Below, piece after piece: positions 13,625 to 25,524 of a stretch of DNA of 64,000 nucleotides. The notes beneath the pieces are model-generated. The model ran no database searches, was not told where the DNA came from, and was given only the letters and a program-made list of their open reading frames with translations. This DNA comes from Brachypodius melanocephalos (lineage: Eukaryota > Chordata > Aves > Passeriformes > Pycnonotidae). The position numbers were made by a program, and so were the translations under genes. How positions within the stretch are numbered: the first letter of the stretch is position 1; each line of letters opens with the position of its first letter. The stretch lies in contig VZSR01001685.1 of NCBI GenBank assembly GCA_013398615.1, positions 3,932,054 to 3,996,053 on the forward strand, read 5' to 3'.

Positions 13625-14350
13625 TGTGAAGGCCCAGGGGCCTGAGAGATAGATACCCTTTTAGATTAGGGTGAGTAAAACCTTTCTCCCATGGGCCTTT
13701 GCAGCCACATGTTAATATTTCTTAAGTTTCGTTGTTCCATCAGTTTGTTAAGTTTATGTCACTTGATGTTAAGTTCAGCCCCTCTTCACCATATGTGCAC
13801 ACATCCTAGAATGTTCTTCCTTCCCTTGAACCCCATCGGGTTAATTTTGCCACAGTGTTCCACACCTGTAACCCCATTAGTCCCCCCCAAGTTCATATTT
13901 ACCCCTTTGACGCCTTAAGCTTTAACTTTCATATTTTCAGATTCTGTGCTGCCTAGGGATGTGAGCCTCATATTAAGTTCTAGTGAGGTCTCTTCACAGA
14001 GTACATAGACAAAACAAATCCTTTCCTGCTGAGGACCAATGAAAATTTTCAGGTCCAATGGCATAAACAAGGACAGACTGAAGAGAGAAAACAGGAATGA
14101 TGAGACCTCACAACCTGAAGCTGCAATTGGACAATTGAACCCCAATATGCAAATGGACCTAAACCTATAAAAACACAAGACCTTGTAATTGGCCAGTCAT
14201 TTTGTGACCATTCTTGGTCCACCTTGACTGTAGCCCTGGTCAGGCTCCTGTCCTGCCCAAGGTGGATCCTGGAGGCCTTTCAATAAATACCTACTTAATT
14301 CTCTCAGCTCTGTCCAGTCTCTGTTTCAGGTCAGCCTTCCCAAGGGGATC
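13625..14350 (+). mobile_element. ERVL-like endogenous retrovirus LTR
   Basis: The segment starts TGTGAAGG, the form expected for an LTR end. It contains a TATA box (CTATAAAAA, 14165-14173) and a polyadenylation signal (AATAAA, 14282-14287) about 115 bp downstream, then a short pyrimidine-rich U5 ending in CCTTCCCA or a few bases later in ATCA. CCTTCCCA mirrors the 5' TGTGAAGG with one mismatch, which fits the usual terminal inverted repeat. The length of about 720 bp is normal for an LTR. No target-site duplication is evident: CAGTC on the left is not matched on the right. The 3' limit is therefore uncertain, and the element may be truncated or continue into the next segment. No internal retroviral genes follow. 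Confidence 0.6.
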
Positions 14351-14690
14351 ACCTTTGCACCATTTTTTCCCATCCCTATTGGACCCTCACCCTCAAAAAC
14401 CACCCCTTTATCTGGTATATAACCCTGGATCCTTGGCCCCATTTTTTCTCTGGTCCCTGGAACACATTTGAAGCTGTACCCATGTGGCATGTGCCAACAG
14501 TAAACAGCACTCACATTTCCAAACAGGACCCTGTCTCCTCACCTTTATCCTCAGCCCCTTATTAGCAGAGCACACCAGGCCCCGAAGGCGCAGGTTGCTC
14601 TCAGGGATGCGCAGTAGCGCGGTGTCCCAGTACACCAGTCCCACTCTCACTTACAGTTCTTGGCCAGAAACAATGTAAAAGCTACTCTTC
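14351..14690 (+). mobile_element. second LTR-like segment, CpG-rich
   Basis: Directly after the ERVL-like LTR lies a promoter-like layout: CCTATTGG (CAAT-like, about 14371), GGTATATAACC (TATA-like, about 14410-14420) and CAGTAAACAG (possible variant poly(A) signal, about 14500). Around 14580-14630 there are five CpG dinucleotides in roughly 45 bases, in a region where CpG is otherwise rare. This could be the end of another LTR plus leader, or part of the same provirus. No paired copy, primer-binding site or target duplication was identified, so the call is tentative. Confidence 0.35.
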
Positions 14691-17600
14691 CCCGAAAGCA
14701 ATGATTTCCACATTTTTCTAGATTCAAATCCTGCTTTTGTAAGGCTGATACACCTACATATGGCTGCAAATGGCTTCATCCTGTCATGTTCACAGGAAGC
14801 AGCTACAGCCTATCTCTGGTATCATGAGCACTACCCACACTAAAAAAAAAAAATTCCTGTCAAAGATAAATTTGAGTGACTCCTAAAAAGAATTGTGGTG
14901 TTATTTACAGTCAGAAATCATTCTGATTATATGAAGTACATTTTCTGAATATATTCATTTTCAAGATGACCTGTTCTTTTATTTGGGTCAATGAAACACC
15001 ATTAACATACTAGTAAAATTACAAGAAATTCAGTCGGTTTTGTTGTTTAATGCAAGCCAGAGAGGCAAAGATGATTGTTATCCCTGGCAGACACTTAACA
15101 GCAAAATAGCTGGTTCAATACAGCATTCTGCATTCTGAGATGTGAAGATGATATCGTGTGAGGCACAGTTTGATAATAGTTCTCATTATTCCCTTTGAGG
15201 TCTCCCACTTGTTGTTAATTCTGGACCTCAGTGTACACATATTTGCCTCAGATCAGATAAGGCATTTTTATCAGATCACAGACAATAGATGGTTCTAGTC
15301 TCTTGATCTATTAAATTTTTGTCAAATGCTGTATAAAAGAACTCTGCTCCTTTAGAAAGCATATTAACCTAATGCTGATAATCCTTAGAGTACAAAGCTT
15401 ACAATATATTTAAAATAAATTCAGATATTGTCTTCAAAAAAGCAGTCTTCCGATGTATTGGAGCACAGTGGCATTTTATATTTCTTAATAAATAGGCAAC
15501 AATTTTCACTATGTTGTATTAGTGCAAACCAGTACACACTTTGGAGAGATTCTCAACTATATTTTGTTATCGCTTTATTGAACTTCATCTCTCTTCTACC
15601 AGGTCTTTCAGATTATTTTGACTCAGTATTTGTTGACTCATACCTTTGAGACACTGGGTGGATGTTCTTTTAATATAAGAGCATATTAATTTCTCCTGAT
15701 GATATTCAAATCTTGTTTGCTAGTATGTTATTTGAACATGTATCTAATTTACACATGCATTTAATAGAAACAGACACATACATTAAACAGAAAGATTAAT
15801 TTGTTTAATTATACCTGTGCTTTTCTCTTGCCAGTCCTGATTGGATAAGTCTAGCAGCGCTTTTTTACTGCCTGCTAATGTTCAGCTTAGAATGAATGAA
15901 TGCCCCATTACAACCTTTTTATCTTTTGTGAAAACACTGTCCGTTCTGCTATGTGAACTCATCTCACCTCATTCCACTAGGTCTTTGGGTACACTGCACA
16001 TACTCTGTCATTGCATCCTTTCACCATATCTTAGCACCTCCTCCCACTGTTCCAGATCGCAAAACTGGTTTTTCAGTCTCAGTTCCACACTCAAGGCTTG
16101 TATTTTCCCATATTGGTGGGGAAAAAAAAAAAAAAAAGCCTTCTCATCCATTTAATGTTCCAGTAGAATACAGGAAACTTCAAATATTCCTAGCAATTTT
16201 ACAGTCAATCTATTCTACATGAGTTAAGTGGAAGCTATTAAACACATCAAGAGCTTCAGAGCTAGCTATTGTTAGAAAGAAGACTACCTTTCTGAAACAG
16301 TGCCTTTTCCTGACATCCCTTGCTAGCAAAGGCAGAGTGAAGTGCTGTTTAAAACTCTTCTATTTCCAGGGAGTTTCAACTCTCATACAGCTTTTAACTG
16401 CCTATTTTTCCACTTCAGGTCCTATTTTTGTTGCTCCTTTTCCTCTGTTATCATGCAATATCTATTGATCATTCAATGCTCCAGTGCTGATTTGCACCAT
16501 AGGTGCTTCTTACTGCCTGTGCTCAAAGCAGACTGGTAAGCCTGGACAACCCAGGTAGAGCATAAGGTGTGACTTCTCTCCAGCTGCATGTCAAAACTAT
16601 GAGAGTCATCTTTGGTCTGACCAGGTCCTCAAAGCCCTGTGTCCATCTCTCAGAGAGAGCAAAAGTAAGATTCTGACAAGAGTATAAGAACAGAGTTACC
16701 ATATATTTTCCCTTGAAATATTCCCTTTGACTCCAAACTTTTTTGCAGTTCAAGTAATTTCTGATCATATACACATTTAGAAATCTCACAAGGATTTGTT
16801 TTCAATGACTTTCACCAGCTTTCTTTGGGATCTTTGTAAGCTTAAACAATTGCAGCAAATTCTGGCAAGGAGTACCACAACTAAACTATTGCAGACTGTT
16901 CAACTCACCTATATCCTGGCTACTTTTGACATCTTACTCTCCTGATGTCCGGTAAAGAAAGATGAAGAAAACAATAATTTCCAATGTTTAACTATCTAAA
17001 TCTGCTTATACCACGTCTACTCATTTATTTTTCAAACAGAAGGCTTCTCTTTCACTTACTTGTTTCTCACATGGATGTGGATCTTTGATAATCCTTGTCA
17101 CCTTTCCTCAGACTATTTTCAACTATATGCTCTCTGAGATGGAGAGGACCAGAACTGCACAACTACCACTGTATGACCAGTGGCTGTTTAACTGGGTCAT
17201 TCCTTGAATTTGTGTTTCCAATTAGGCTCAACAGTGCTCCTCCAGCACCCAAGTCTGGCTCTATCAGAACTGGCCAGCTCATAAAGGCACAGCCCCAAAC
17301 AACACAACATCATGCACTCAGTGTCAGCTTTAGATCAGAAGCACAATTCTGCTGCCTAAAACTTGTATAAGAAATTCCAAAAAGAAGATAATCAAAGCAA
17401 AGAGATTTTAAATTTGGGGTGTTAGGAGCATTGTCCTACACCTTGCAAGTAAAGTATTCTGCTTTTTGTGAGCCTTTACATGCAGATTTGTAGTAGGCAA
17501 AGAAGCCCTCAAGCCTGGATAGAAAAAGGAAAAGCAACATCCAAAGAGGAGACATTACAACCTCCATCAGTAATATGTACTTGTTGTGAGTTCAGGTTAG

Positions 17601-18286
17601 GATAGGACTCCCCATACTGTACTAATGTGTTGAGATCCCAAAAATACAGTGCCTTTGCAGTGGCAGTTCCAGTCTTCTGCCTTTGCCTCTCTATTTTTTG
17701 CATTCTCACTTGTTTTCTTCTTGCCCCTCAGGTATTTTTTGCTGTTTCTTTAAAAATTATTTCTGCTTCTGCAAAGCTCAATAACTTTTGGGTTTTTTAG
17801 GGACCGTTTCCTGATAAGTGAGACTTATAGCACTAGACTCCATGGTGGACTCGATAATCTCTCTACTGGTATATTTATAATAATAAATATTTGTATGCTA
17901 TATTAATCTCCTTTTAGAAAGCCATTGCAAAAAGAAAAGACACAAATTTAAGACTGTAATCCTATCAGCCATTCAAAGATAAATAGCCAATATTTTTTGT
18001 AATGTTCAGCAGCAACACTAAGATATAACTAGAGCTGTAACATGACATGGGAAGCCATCTGAAGCTATTGTCAACCAGAGATGTGGGGAATAGAAAATTA
18101 CTGTAATTACTGGCAATTTTGTTTTAAAATATAAATTTTATTTAGCAAGTTGGCATGGCCTCCTTCTATTGATGACTATATGATGTTAAAATTAAGTTAA
18201 TTTTCATTTTGCATTTTTCTAAAAAAAAGTCAACAAACTGAACGACCCTATCACTTCGCTATTAACAGATAATTCTGAAATTAATC
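14691..18286. other. unique AT-rich non-coding DNA
   Basis: No gene or dispersed repeat was recognised. An A-run of about 17 bases lies at 16121-16137. Open frames (for example 15841-16155) show no motif and overlap other random frames. Confidence 0.55.
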
Positions 18287-18847
18287 TGCTGGTTTTGGCT
18301 GGAATAGAGTTATTTTTTTCAGTGTGGCTGGTGTGGGGCTATGTTTTGGATTTATGCTGAATACAGGGTTGATAATATAGAGATGTTTCTGTAGTTGCTG
18401 AGCAGGGGTTGCACAGAGCCAAGGCATTTTCTGCTTTCCATACTGCCGTGCTGGTGAGGAAGTTAGGGTTGCATGGGAGGTCACGGGGAGACGCAAACTG
18501 ACCAAAGGGGTGTTCCAGACATGGCATCATGCTCAGGATACAAAGTGAGGGAAGAAGCAGAAATTTGAGGATGTCTTGTGTGACAGGGTTTGTCTTTCCA
18601 AGTCACTGTTACATGTGATGGGGCCCTGCTGCCCCGGAGATGGCTGAACACCTGCCTGCCCATGGGAAGTGATGAATTCCTTGTTTTGCTTTGCATCTGT
18701 GTATGGCTTTTGCTTTCCCTATTAAACTGTCTCCATCTCACCATGGGTTTTCCAGCTTTTACCCTTCCATTTCTATCTCTGATCCTCCTGATGGAGAAGC
18801 AAGTGGCCATGTGGGGCTTGGCTGCTGGTCGAGGTCTAGCCACAACA
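18287..18847 (+). mobile_element. ERVL-type solo LTR
   Basis: A 561-bp unit begins TGCTGGTTTTGGCTGG and ends CCACAACA, so it has TG...CA termini. Its body matches my memory of a common avian ERVL LTR, including the CAAACTGACCAAAGGG block near 18495-18510 and the long block around 18600-18690. A TATA-like ATACAAAG is at about 18538-18545, and an ATTAAA poly(A) signal is at 18721-18726. Retroviral gag or pol sequence is absent on both sides, so this is a solo LTR. The flanking 5-mers (TAATC and ATTTG) do not match, so the target duplication has decayed or the edges are off by a few bases. Open frames over this element on both strands are incidental. Confidence 0.8.
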
Positions 18848-21800
18848 ATTTGTATCATGCTTGTAGAGTCATAATGTTTCAAGCATGCGTCAGGAAGATA
18901 TGCTTTTGTAAATCCCTTGAATTTCTTTTAGGGTCTGTTGAGATATAATCTTCCTCATCTGCAGGTTGCCCCAGGATTCCCTTCGACAAAGACTTTTAAA
19001 TGCGATACATCCATTGAAATTATATATGCTCTCTTACCATGGCCTGACCTTGCACGTCTGAAACTACCCCTGGAAGTGCATTCTATAGCACCTTTCTCAG
19101 AGATTCCAAAATATTTTATACATATTAAATCATAAGCTAATTCCAGACACTTGAAGAAACTGAAGAGTATTTATGAGCAATTCTGTCTCCCAAAGTCCAC
19201 TGCATAAATCAGAAAACCAATATGATGTAGCAGACACCACATGAGAAGAGCTTCAAATGGGGACTAAAGCGTTCTGCCTCTGAATATAGCTGCAGGAAGA
19301 ATGTAAATCAACAGTACATTAAAACTTGTATTTTCCCTGATGTAGGGTTCTTATGAGACCTTGGGTGATTAAGCAACTTGACTTGGAGCCTTTATTCCAG
19401 AAGTCAGTGCCTGTTACAGATATGTCAGGTGACAGGCTCAGTGTTGAACAAAGACAGTGGTAACTGCACAGCAGCCAGCACAGTCACTAGCAGTATTTTG
19501 GGTTTCCTTGGAGTTTGCCAGTCAAGCACTCAACCTGCCTACCAGAGCATGTAAAATCTAGAGAGATCAGAGCATGAGATGGTATTGCTGGAGGCTATAA
19601 AAAGCAGGCTGTATTTTTGTCATGTCTTTGACAGGTTTCTCAAAATGCAGGTTTGTCACAAACATTGTCCTGCAGCCTGTGGCTATCAAATACAAAATCT
19701 GAAAACACGGTTGGGATTGCAGCTTTCTATCATTAAACTTTTGATTTCTTTTTTATATTTTAAAAAAGTGCACACAGTGGTTCAACATGTGGCCCTCCTA
19801 TCACTGCCATTTCTGTATCATTTTTGAAATTACTTATAACTCTGGATTTGAATTTAAGGACAAAAAAGGTATATAGAAGGCAACTAACAGCCCTCTGTCA
19901 GAGCCACTATCACACATTAAGTACTTTAGGTTGTGGACCCTTCCTAGTGGCAGGGCCCATACAGGATCTTTCTTTAATTAATGCCATCAATTCCCTCCTT
20001 CCCTGCTGCAGCACTGTGAGACCAAGACACACTTTCCTGTCTCTGACCTTTCCACTTCTTTTAGAGATCTGTCATGTAACATTAGAAAAAACAAATTGAC
20101 AGATAAAGAGCTTAATGGGTCAAACTTCCTTAAGCCCACTACAAGGAAAGAAAAACTTTTTTTGCCTTTAAAAATGAAAAAAAGAACAACTGTGCTCCTT
20201 TGATACCATTCTGCCTTCTGTCTGATCACTGTCCCATGGGAGATGAAGAAGCTAAACACTGCAATGAACCTATCTCTGCAGTTCACTCCTCTCTGGGCAT
20301 TTTCAAACTTATTCCACAATATCTTTCAGTCAGCTTTTAAAAAACCTTCAAGCAATACTTTATTGATTTCGGTTCAAAAATCATTAGAATAAGGGGGGCA
20401 AAAGCCTAGTTTTTCTATCTATAACAAGCTTTTTTGTACAATCTTAATTAATTTTGAAGAAATAACAGACAGCTATGAAAATGGTTGTGTTATTAAAAGC
20501 AGAATAGCCACTGAATAACAGCCTGAGAATTTTATAGTTTATTAAGACAGCATTTGAAACAGCTCTCATTTATATTAAGAGCTTCTTACCCCTCCTATAT
20601 GTGACTGAGAATTAGGTTTGATACAGTTTCTGTCTGCTGAAATCATCACACATTCACTGTCACTGTCTCTTAATGACAAGGAACACTGTCTCCTAATGAC
20701 AAGGAATATGTCACAATAAACACGTAAAAATTGAGGTGGCTGCCCAAAATATTTAATTTATTTAATGTTCCAACTGGCCAAGCAATTTTGACAAATTGAT
20801 TTTCTCCTAAAGCTTCTTACATTTCTTAACTAAGCCTAACTGGAAAGTGGTGTGAAGTCCTCATTGTTTTATTATATACATACCCACTTTATATAAAGTT
20901 CTGAGATGCTTAAATAAAATTAAATACAGAGTAGAGAGTAATCATATGTTGCAGGGGTAAAGATGGAAAAGTAGTGATGCTTTATCCTGAAGAAAGTGCT
21001 CAGCATGATAGAAATAAGCATCTACAATTTTGATGAAATATTAACGACATTATTAGGAAAGCCTATTACTCACCTGTTAAAAAAAAGTGACACTCTAAAT
21101 TCATGACACAGAACATAAACAAATAGAAAGGCCACCTGAGGTTTTCAGTATTATACCTTAACTGTGAATGGTGAGATTCTGGATTAATATTTTTTTTTAT
21201 ATTTTTTTAATTTTTTTAATGAAGTAGATGAGTCTTGGCCCTCAATATCTCCATTACTGCATTCACACGTAGATAGACCATACCTGTATAATCATGTATA
21301 TTTTATATATAGGCCACCTGCACATTTCTCTTCCTCCTGAGACTAATAGCTGAACAGCAGGGACTATGTTTCTCCAAGCAGACATGGGGGGAGGTAAGGC
21401 TGTTCATTGAAGTTTAAATCTCTACTTGCATTCCCAGACTGCTACATCTCCAGCATTTGGGGATTTTTCATCTTTACTAGCAGTAACTTGTAGCAGGTCA
21501 GTGTATAAACTCTTTCTTTCCTCGATCCTTTTTAAAATGTCCTTTTGCTTCTTTTCCTCTATTCTTCTTGCCCATGGTAGCATGAAAGTATTTGAAGATG
21601 ATGAAGTGAAGTGTTTGATCTTTTTTGCAATGTTTCTGCCTGGACCCAGTGCATTATCTTGTGTGTCACTAGATAATACCTGGGGGGAAATAAGACCCTG
21701 AAAATATAAAAATAATCATATATGAAAAAGATTTCATTTTGCCCCATTGCTTCTGAACAAATTTAAACAGCTGCTGACAGCCCAAGAAAACTTTGAAAAA

Positions 21801-22739
21801 TATTCTTTTTAGAAACTATTGTAATATATCACATTTTCCATATATTTCACTTCTCTTACTCTCTCTTTCTCAAGACATTTGCATGAGAATGAGATCCTTC
21901 TTTCCAGTATTTTGCTGACTCTGGCTGTCATTGTACAGATTTGGTTCAGGCTGCTCGGACAAGACTTCTGGTAGTGCTTGTGTCTTTTCAACAGTAGCAG
22001 TCAAAGAGGTCAGGGAGGAGGAAGTTTATGTCTTGTTCCAGCAGTCAGTGAAGTACAGAGCCCATTGCAGTCCCCAGAAGTAGAATAACACTTATGAACT
22101 AGACCTGGCTATTTCCTCCTCACAGTTTGATGGAGGCAAGCTCCTCCTAAGTCCTTGTGGGGCTCACTTCTGTAAAGCACACCCCCTAAGCCCCCAGACT
22201 AATGCAGCATAGCACTTACCCTCCTAGTTAATTCCTAGTATGCTGATCAGCTCTTGTAGATCTGGGCTGAACACTTTCTGTCTCATGCAAGACTGAGCAC
22301 TGCCTGCAAATAAAATAAAATAAAGTGAATTTCCCGCTGCCAAGTGTTGAAATATCTGATATGCATGGAAAGTTCTATCTTAACTTCATTTGTTTGTGCC
22401 TCTCTATACTTGCTGGTTGATAACCAAAAGGCCTGAGAAACCTTAAGAAAGGCTGCTCCCTTGTGGTTTTTCTAACTAGGCAAGAATGAGAACTTCTCAT
22501 AAAATCTGATATTATACAAGTTCTTTGTTCAAGATATTAATCCCAGAAAAAGCATTGATGATAAACGCATTAAGGAAGTCAGTAGTATTCATGTGCTCCC
22601 AGGCGTCCAAATATTTTAGCAGTTCCACCAAGGATTAAAACCTTGAACAAATGCTTAAGTCAGTTATTTAAACTGCACAGCATCTGCTCAAGCAAAATGG
22701 ACTCTCTGAACCTTCTCACATTTCCCACGTCCAGGGATA
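18848..22739. other. unique AT-rich non-coding DNA
   Basis: Nothing recognisable except a 23-bp tandem duplication at 20661-20706, a T-rich patch around 21188-21215 and an (AAAAT)n run near 22307-22325. Confidence 0.55.
20661..20706 (+). repeat. 23-bp tandem duplication, two copies
   Basis: The unit CACTGTCTC(T/C)TAATGACAAGGAA occurs at 20661-20683 and again immediately at 20684-20706, with one mismatch (T versus C at the tenth base). It is a local slippage-type duplication with no visible function. Confidence 0.95.
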
Positions 22740-22971
22740 AACTTCCCTGTGATTCACAGGAAGATTCCTAGAAAGCAGCTGCTGGGCCCTGGGCCTACAG
22801 TCCAGGCCACAGGAAGGGCAAATCCACACAGCTTCCCTATTGCTGGCAGAGCCCTCTCCAAGGCATACCAGGGCTCTCGGGAACAAGCTGGAGCCCCCAG
22901 CTTTGTGTGGCTGGGCAGAGTCAGGTTGGACAGCACAGCAAAAGTGAGGGCAAAATCATCCATGTAAAGAT
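22740..22971. repeat. GC-rich segment of unknown origin next to a CR1
   Basis: This 230-bp stretch is GC-rich compared with its flanks and abuts the left edge of a CR1 copy. It opens with a perfect palindrome, CCTGTGATTCACAGG (22746-22760). It could be more 5' CR1 sequence diverged beyond recognition, or another repeat into which the CR1 inserted. Open frames run across it on both strands (22749-22967 plus; part of 23173-22754 minus) but show no known domain. Confidence 0.4.
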
Positions 22972-23703
22972 AGAGGTTTGGGCAGAGAGAGACCTGATCA
23001 AGTTCAACAAGGGAGCAGTAATCCAACAGAGCAGCACAGGCTGGGGGCTGATCTGCTGGAGCTCTGGAGAGAAGGACCTGGAGGTCCTGGTGGACAACAA
23101 ACTGTCCATGAGCAAGCGGTGCACTTGTGGAAGACCAGAGGTATCCCAGGCTGCACAGAGAGCGCTCTAGCATGTCACGGGAGAAGATCTGGCCCCTTCA
23201 CTCAGCACTGGAGAAGCCAAATCTGCAGTGCTGTGTCTCATTCTGGGCTCCTCAGTACAGTAAATGCATGTCGCAAGTCCAGTGGAGGGCTACAAAGATG
23301 ACCAGGGGGCTGGGTCAACTCTCTTATGAAGAGAGACTGAGGGAGCTGGGGCTGATTAGCCTGAAGAGAGGGCTTGTCAATACGTGAGGAGGATATTATC
23401 AATGCACACAAACCTCTTCAGAGTGGGTGTCAAGAGGATGGGGTTGGGCTCTTTTCAGTAAACACCAGCAACAGGACAAAGGGCAATGGGCACAAACCGA
23501 ATCACATGAAGAGTGAACATTTTGAGGGTGACCCAGGATGGGAAGAGGCAACTCAGAGGTTGTGGAGTCTCTTGCTCTGGACATATTCATAACATAGATG
23601 TGAACCTGTGCAATCTGCTCCAGGTGAACCTGTTTTAGAAAAGGGATGGACCAGATTATATCCAGAGGTCCCTTCCAACCCCAAGCATTCCATGATTCTG
23701 TGC
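22972..23703 (+). mobile_element. CR1 LINE, 5'-truncated and decayed
   Basis: This is the 3' end of an avian CR1 non-LTR retrotransposon. Scattered across frames are pieces typical of the C-terminal part of the CR1 ORF2 protein (reverse transcriptase): DLIKFNKG, EKDLEVLVDNKLSMSK, RATKMTRG, LSYEERLRELGLISL and GCQEDGVGLFSV. They lie in this order but in different frames, so the copy carries several indels and is inactive. The 3' UTR ends in a GGTCCCTTCCAACCC block and CCATGATTCTGTG near 23703. The protein text after KLSMSK is lost until about 23200, which suggests an internal deletion. CR1 copies are commonly truncated like this because reverse transcription rarely completes. Confidence 0.92.
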
Positions 23704-24724
23704 GACACTTCCAGAGGTGGAGAATTGAAGCCCCCACTCTGAAAACAAGGAACAACAAAAAGGGGAAAGAAATTGAGTGCTCTGAAATTACTAACATTTT
23801 TGATTAATGTCCTAGGCCCATACAAATTAATTTAACAAAATATGCTTTCCACATGCATTAGCAAGTCAATGGCATTTATCCATGCAGGTCTACAAACTAA
23901 GTTGTGTAGACTGTGTGAATGTGTTAAAACTAATAAGCATACCTGAATTAAATGAACAGTTGGAAACTGCAGGCTCGGGGACTTTGTAATACCATATGGA
24001 GTCTTTCAGATGTAAATTACCAGCTGAAATTCAGCCTGGGTCAGTAAAAATCCAAATTGTTGCATTCTAATAATTGTTCAGTGGTCTATATGAAATTAGT
24101 TGACTGACACGTCTACAAATTACAAACACAGTTGCTGCTAATAGAGCCTCTCAGAGAGACTGGAAATTTCACGGGCATGAGGAATGAACTTGCAATTCAT
24201 CCTCAAGGTGAACTCTTCAAGTCAGGAAGAGGCACCTGGGGGAGCTGTGTAGTGCTACTTTTCATGCTCAGACTGTTTTGATTAATTATTATCATTTATT
24301 ATTTGTACAGTCCTCTGTTGCAGTATCACCTTTAAGCTGAAATCTTAGATCATCCACTTTACCAGGAATGACAAACACACAGTTCCAGCATCAAATCATT
24401 TGCACTTAAAAGTCCATCTATAAACTACTCTGAAAATGTAGCCAGATCCCTCAGTACAAAGTAAGGTGGGATGACTAGAAGATAAAGGAAATGACTTTAA
24501 GGACTGTCACTGTCTAAACTTTATAACAAGGTCACATCAAGAAATTAATTTTCTAATGCGTCAGCCTTCTACTTTTCCAGAGCTCTAGTATGCATGTCAG
24601 AAAAATGTAAGATACACGTTATATTACATCTGTGACTTTCAGAAGTTACTTTCTAGTATGGCAAAACTATTTTGGGAAAGAAATTTCAGATTTCTAATCT
24701 CAAGTTGATCTGGTGGTTAGGTAT
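23704..24724. other. unique AT-rich non-coding DNA
   Basis: No gene or repeat was recognised between the two CR1 copies. Confidence 0.55.
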
Positions 24725-24817
24725 CTAGAGGGTAAGTCCTGTGAGGAGCAACTGAGGGATCTGGGGTTGACTAGTCTGGAGAAGTGGGGGCTGAGGAGTG
24801 ACCTTTTCGCTCTCTAC
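24725..24817 (+). mobile_element. CR1 LINE, left part, split by an LTR
   Basis: The segment reads as CR1 ORF2 C-terminal DNA: a TGTGAGGAGCAACTGAGGGA block, then TAGTCTGGAGAAG, GGGCTGAGGAGTGACCTT and GCTCTCTAC. It stops abruptly at CTCTAC, where the CR1 would normally read on through CTCTACAACTGC. That continuation is found 0.7 kb downstream at 25519. The CR1 is 5'-truncated near 24725. Confidence 0.88.
24812..24817. repeat. 6-bp target-site duplication, left copy
   Basis: CTCTAC here is repeated at 25519-25524, directly flanking the LTR. A 6-bp duplication is usual for class II (ERVK or alpharetrovirus-like) integration. Confidence 0.8.
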
Positions 24818-25518
24818 CGTCGGATTGGGATTTTCTGACATTCAGGTGGTTTAGAGTCTTTTGCCCTCCTGGATGCTTCGGGGCAGACACAAGAAAGAGA
24901 TGGAGGCTTCAAGCTTCTGTATTTTCAAGGTTTATCATGATGTTTATTCTTTCTCTTATCTCATAGTTCACTCTGTCCTCAGTGAGGTCTGTTCAGAACA
25001 GTGGCCATCAGGGAACTCCCTCTGCCCTCAAAGGTTGTTGCCTTATATACAGGTTATTACAAACATATTGTTTATCATTTCCTACCAATGTCCACCATCC
25101 ACATCAAACAGACCATCTCCACTTGGCCCAATCTTCTCAAGCCACACTGTGCTAACGTCACAGCGCAAAATGGAGGTGAAGAAGAAGAAGGAAAGCCTTA
25201 GGGACCACCCCAAAATCTCCACCTTGTCTCCATCTACTTCTATTATGAAAAACCTAAAACTACATATTTCTTACTCAGTGATAAGCTAAACTACTCTGTT
25301 TCACACTCTTGAGGTTTGTAATTCATCTCTGCTTTGTGCCATGGTCTGTGACCCCTACAGACATAGGACAAACCCCCCTGTTCACCCCCCTGGACGGGCC
25401 CAGGGTATCACAAGTGCTCTTGAACAAAACTCAAATTTCCCTTGCTCAGTTCCCAGACTGTTTGACCATCATTTCCTTAGCTCTCAGGGCAGCCAAAGGG
25501 ATGCCCTGGGTTCCAACA
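24818..25518 (-). mobile_element. ERVK-like (class II) solo LTR, antisense
   Basis: A 701-bp insertion interrupts a CR1 copy. Read on the minus strand it starts TGTTGGAACCCAGGG at 25518 and ends CCAATCCGACG at 24818. A canonical end would be ACA, so the last base appears mutated A to G. It has a TATA box (GTATATAAGG, 25050-25041) and an AATAAA signal (24948-24943) about 95 bp downstream, the normal U3-R-U5 order. It is flanked by a perfect CTCTAC duplication. With no gag, pro, pol or env sequence present, it is a solo LTR left by recombination between two LTRs. The overlapping open frames (24861-25289 and others) are incidental. Confidence 0.87.
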
Positions 25519-25524
25519 CTCTAC
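25519..25524. repeat. 6-bp target-site duplication, right copy
   Basis: CTCTAC, identical to 24812-24817. The sequence continues AACTGCTTTAAATGAGG, the expected CR1 continuation, which fixes the LTR border exactly. Confidence 0.8.

Noticed and set aside
13620..14324. CCAGTCT at 13619 and 14312 as a target-site duplication
   Set aside because: The right copy lies inside the U5-like region, and the implied end would not be CA, so coincidence is more likely.
13625..14690. A full-length provirus between two LTRs
   Set aside because: The two LTR-like segments are adjacent, dissimilar and enclose no gag, pol or env sequence.
18481..18882. 133-codon minus-strand open frame
   Set aside because: Antisense to the ERVL LTR at 18287-18847; incidental.
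22754..23173. 139-codon minus-strand open frame
   Set aside because: About half lies antisense to a CR1, and the rest covers the GC-rich block. No recognisable domain.
24861..25289. 142-codon plus-strand open frame
   Set aside because: It lies wholly inside the antisense solo LTR and has no retroviral or other domain.
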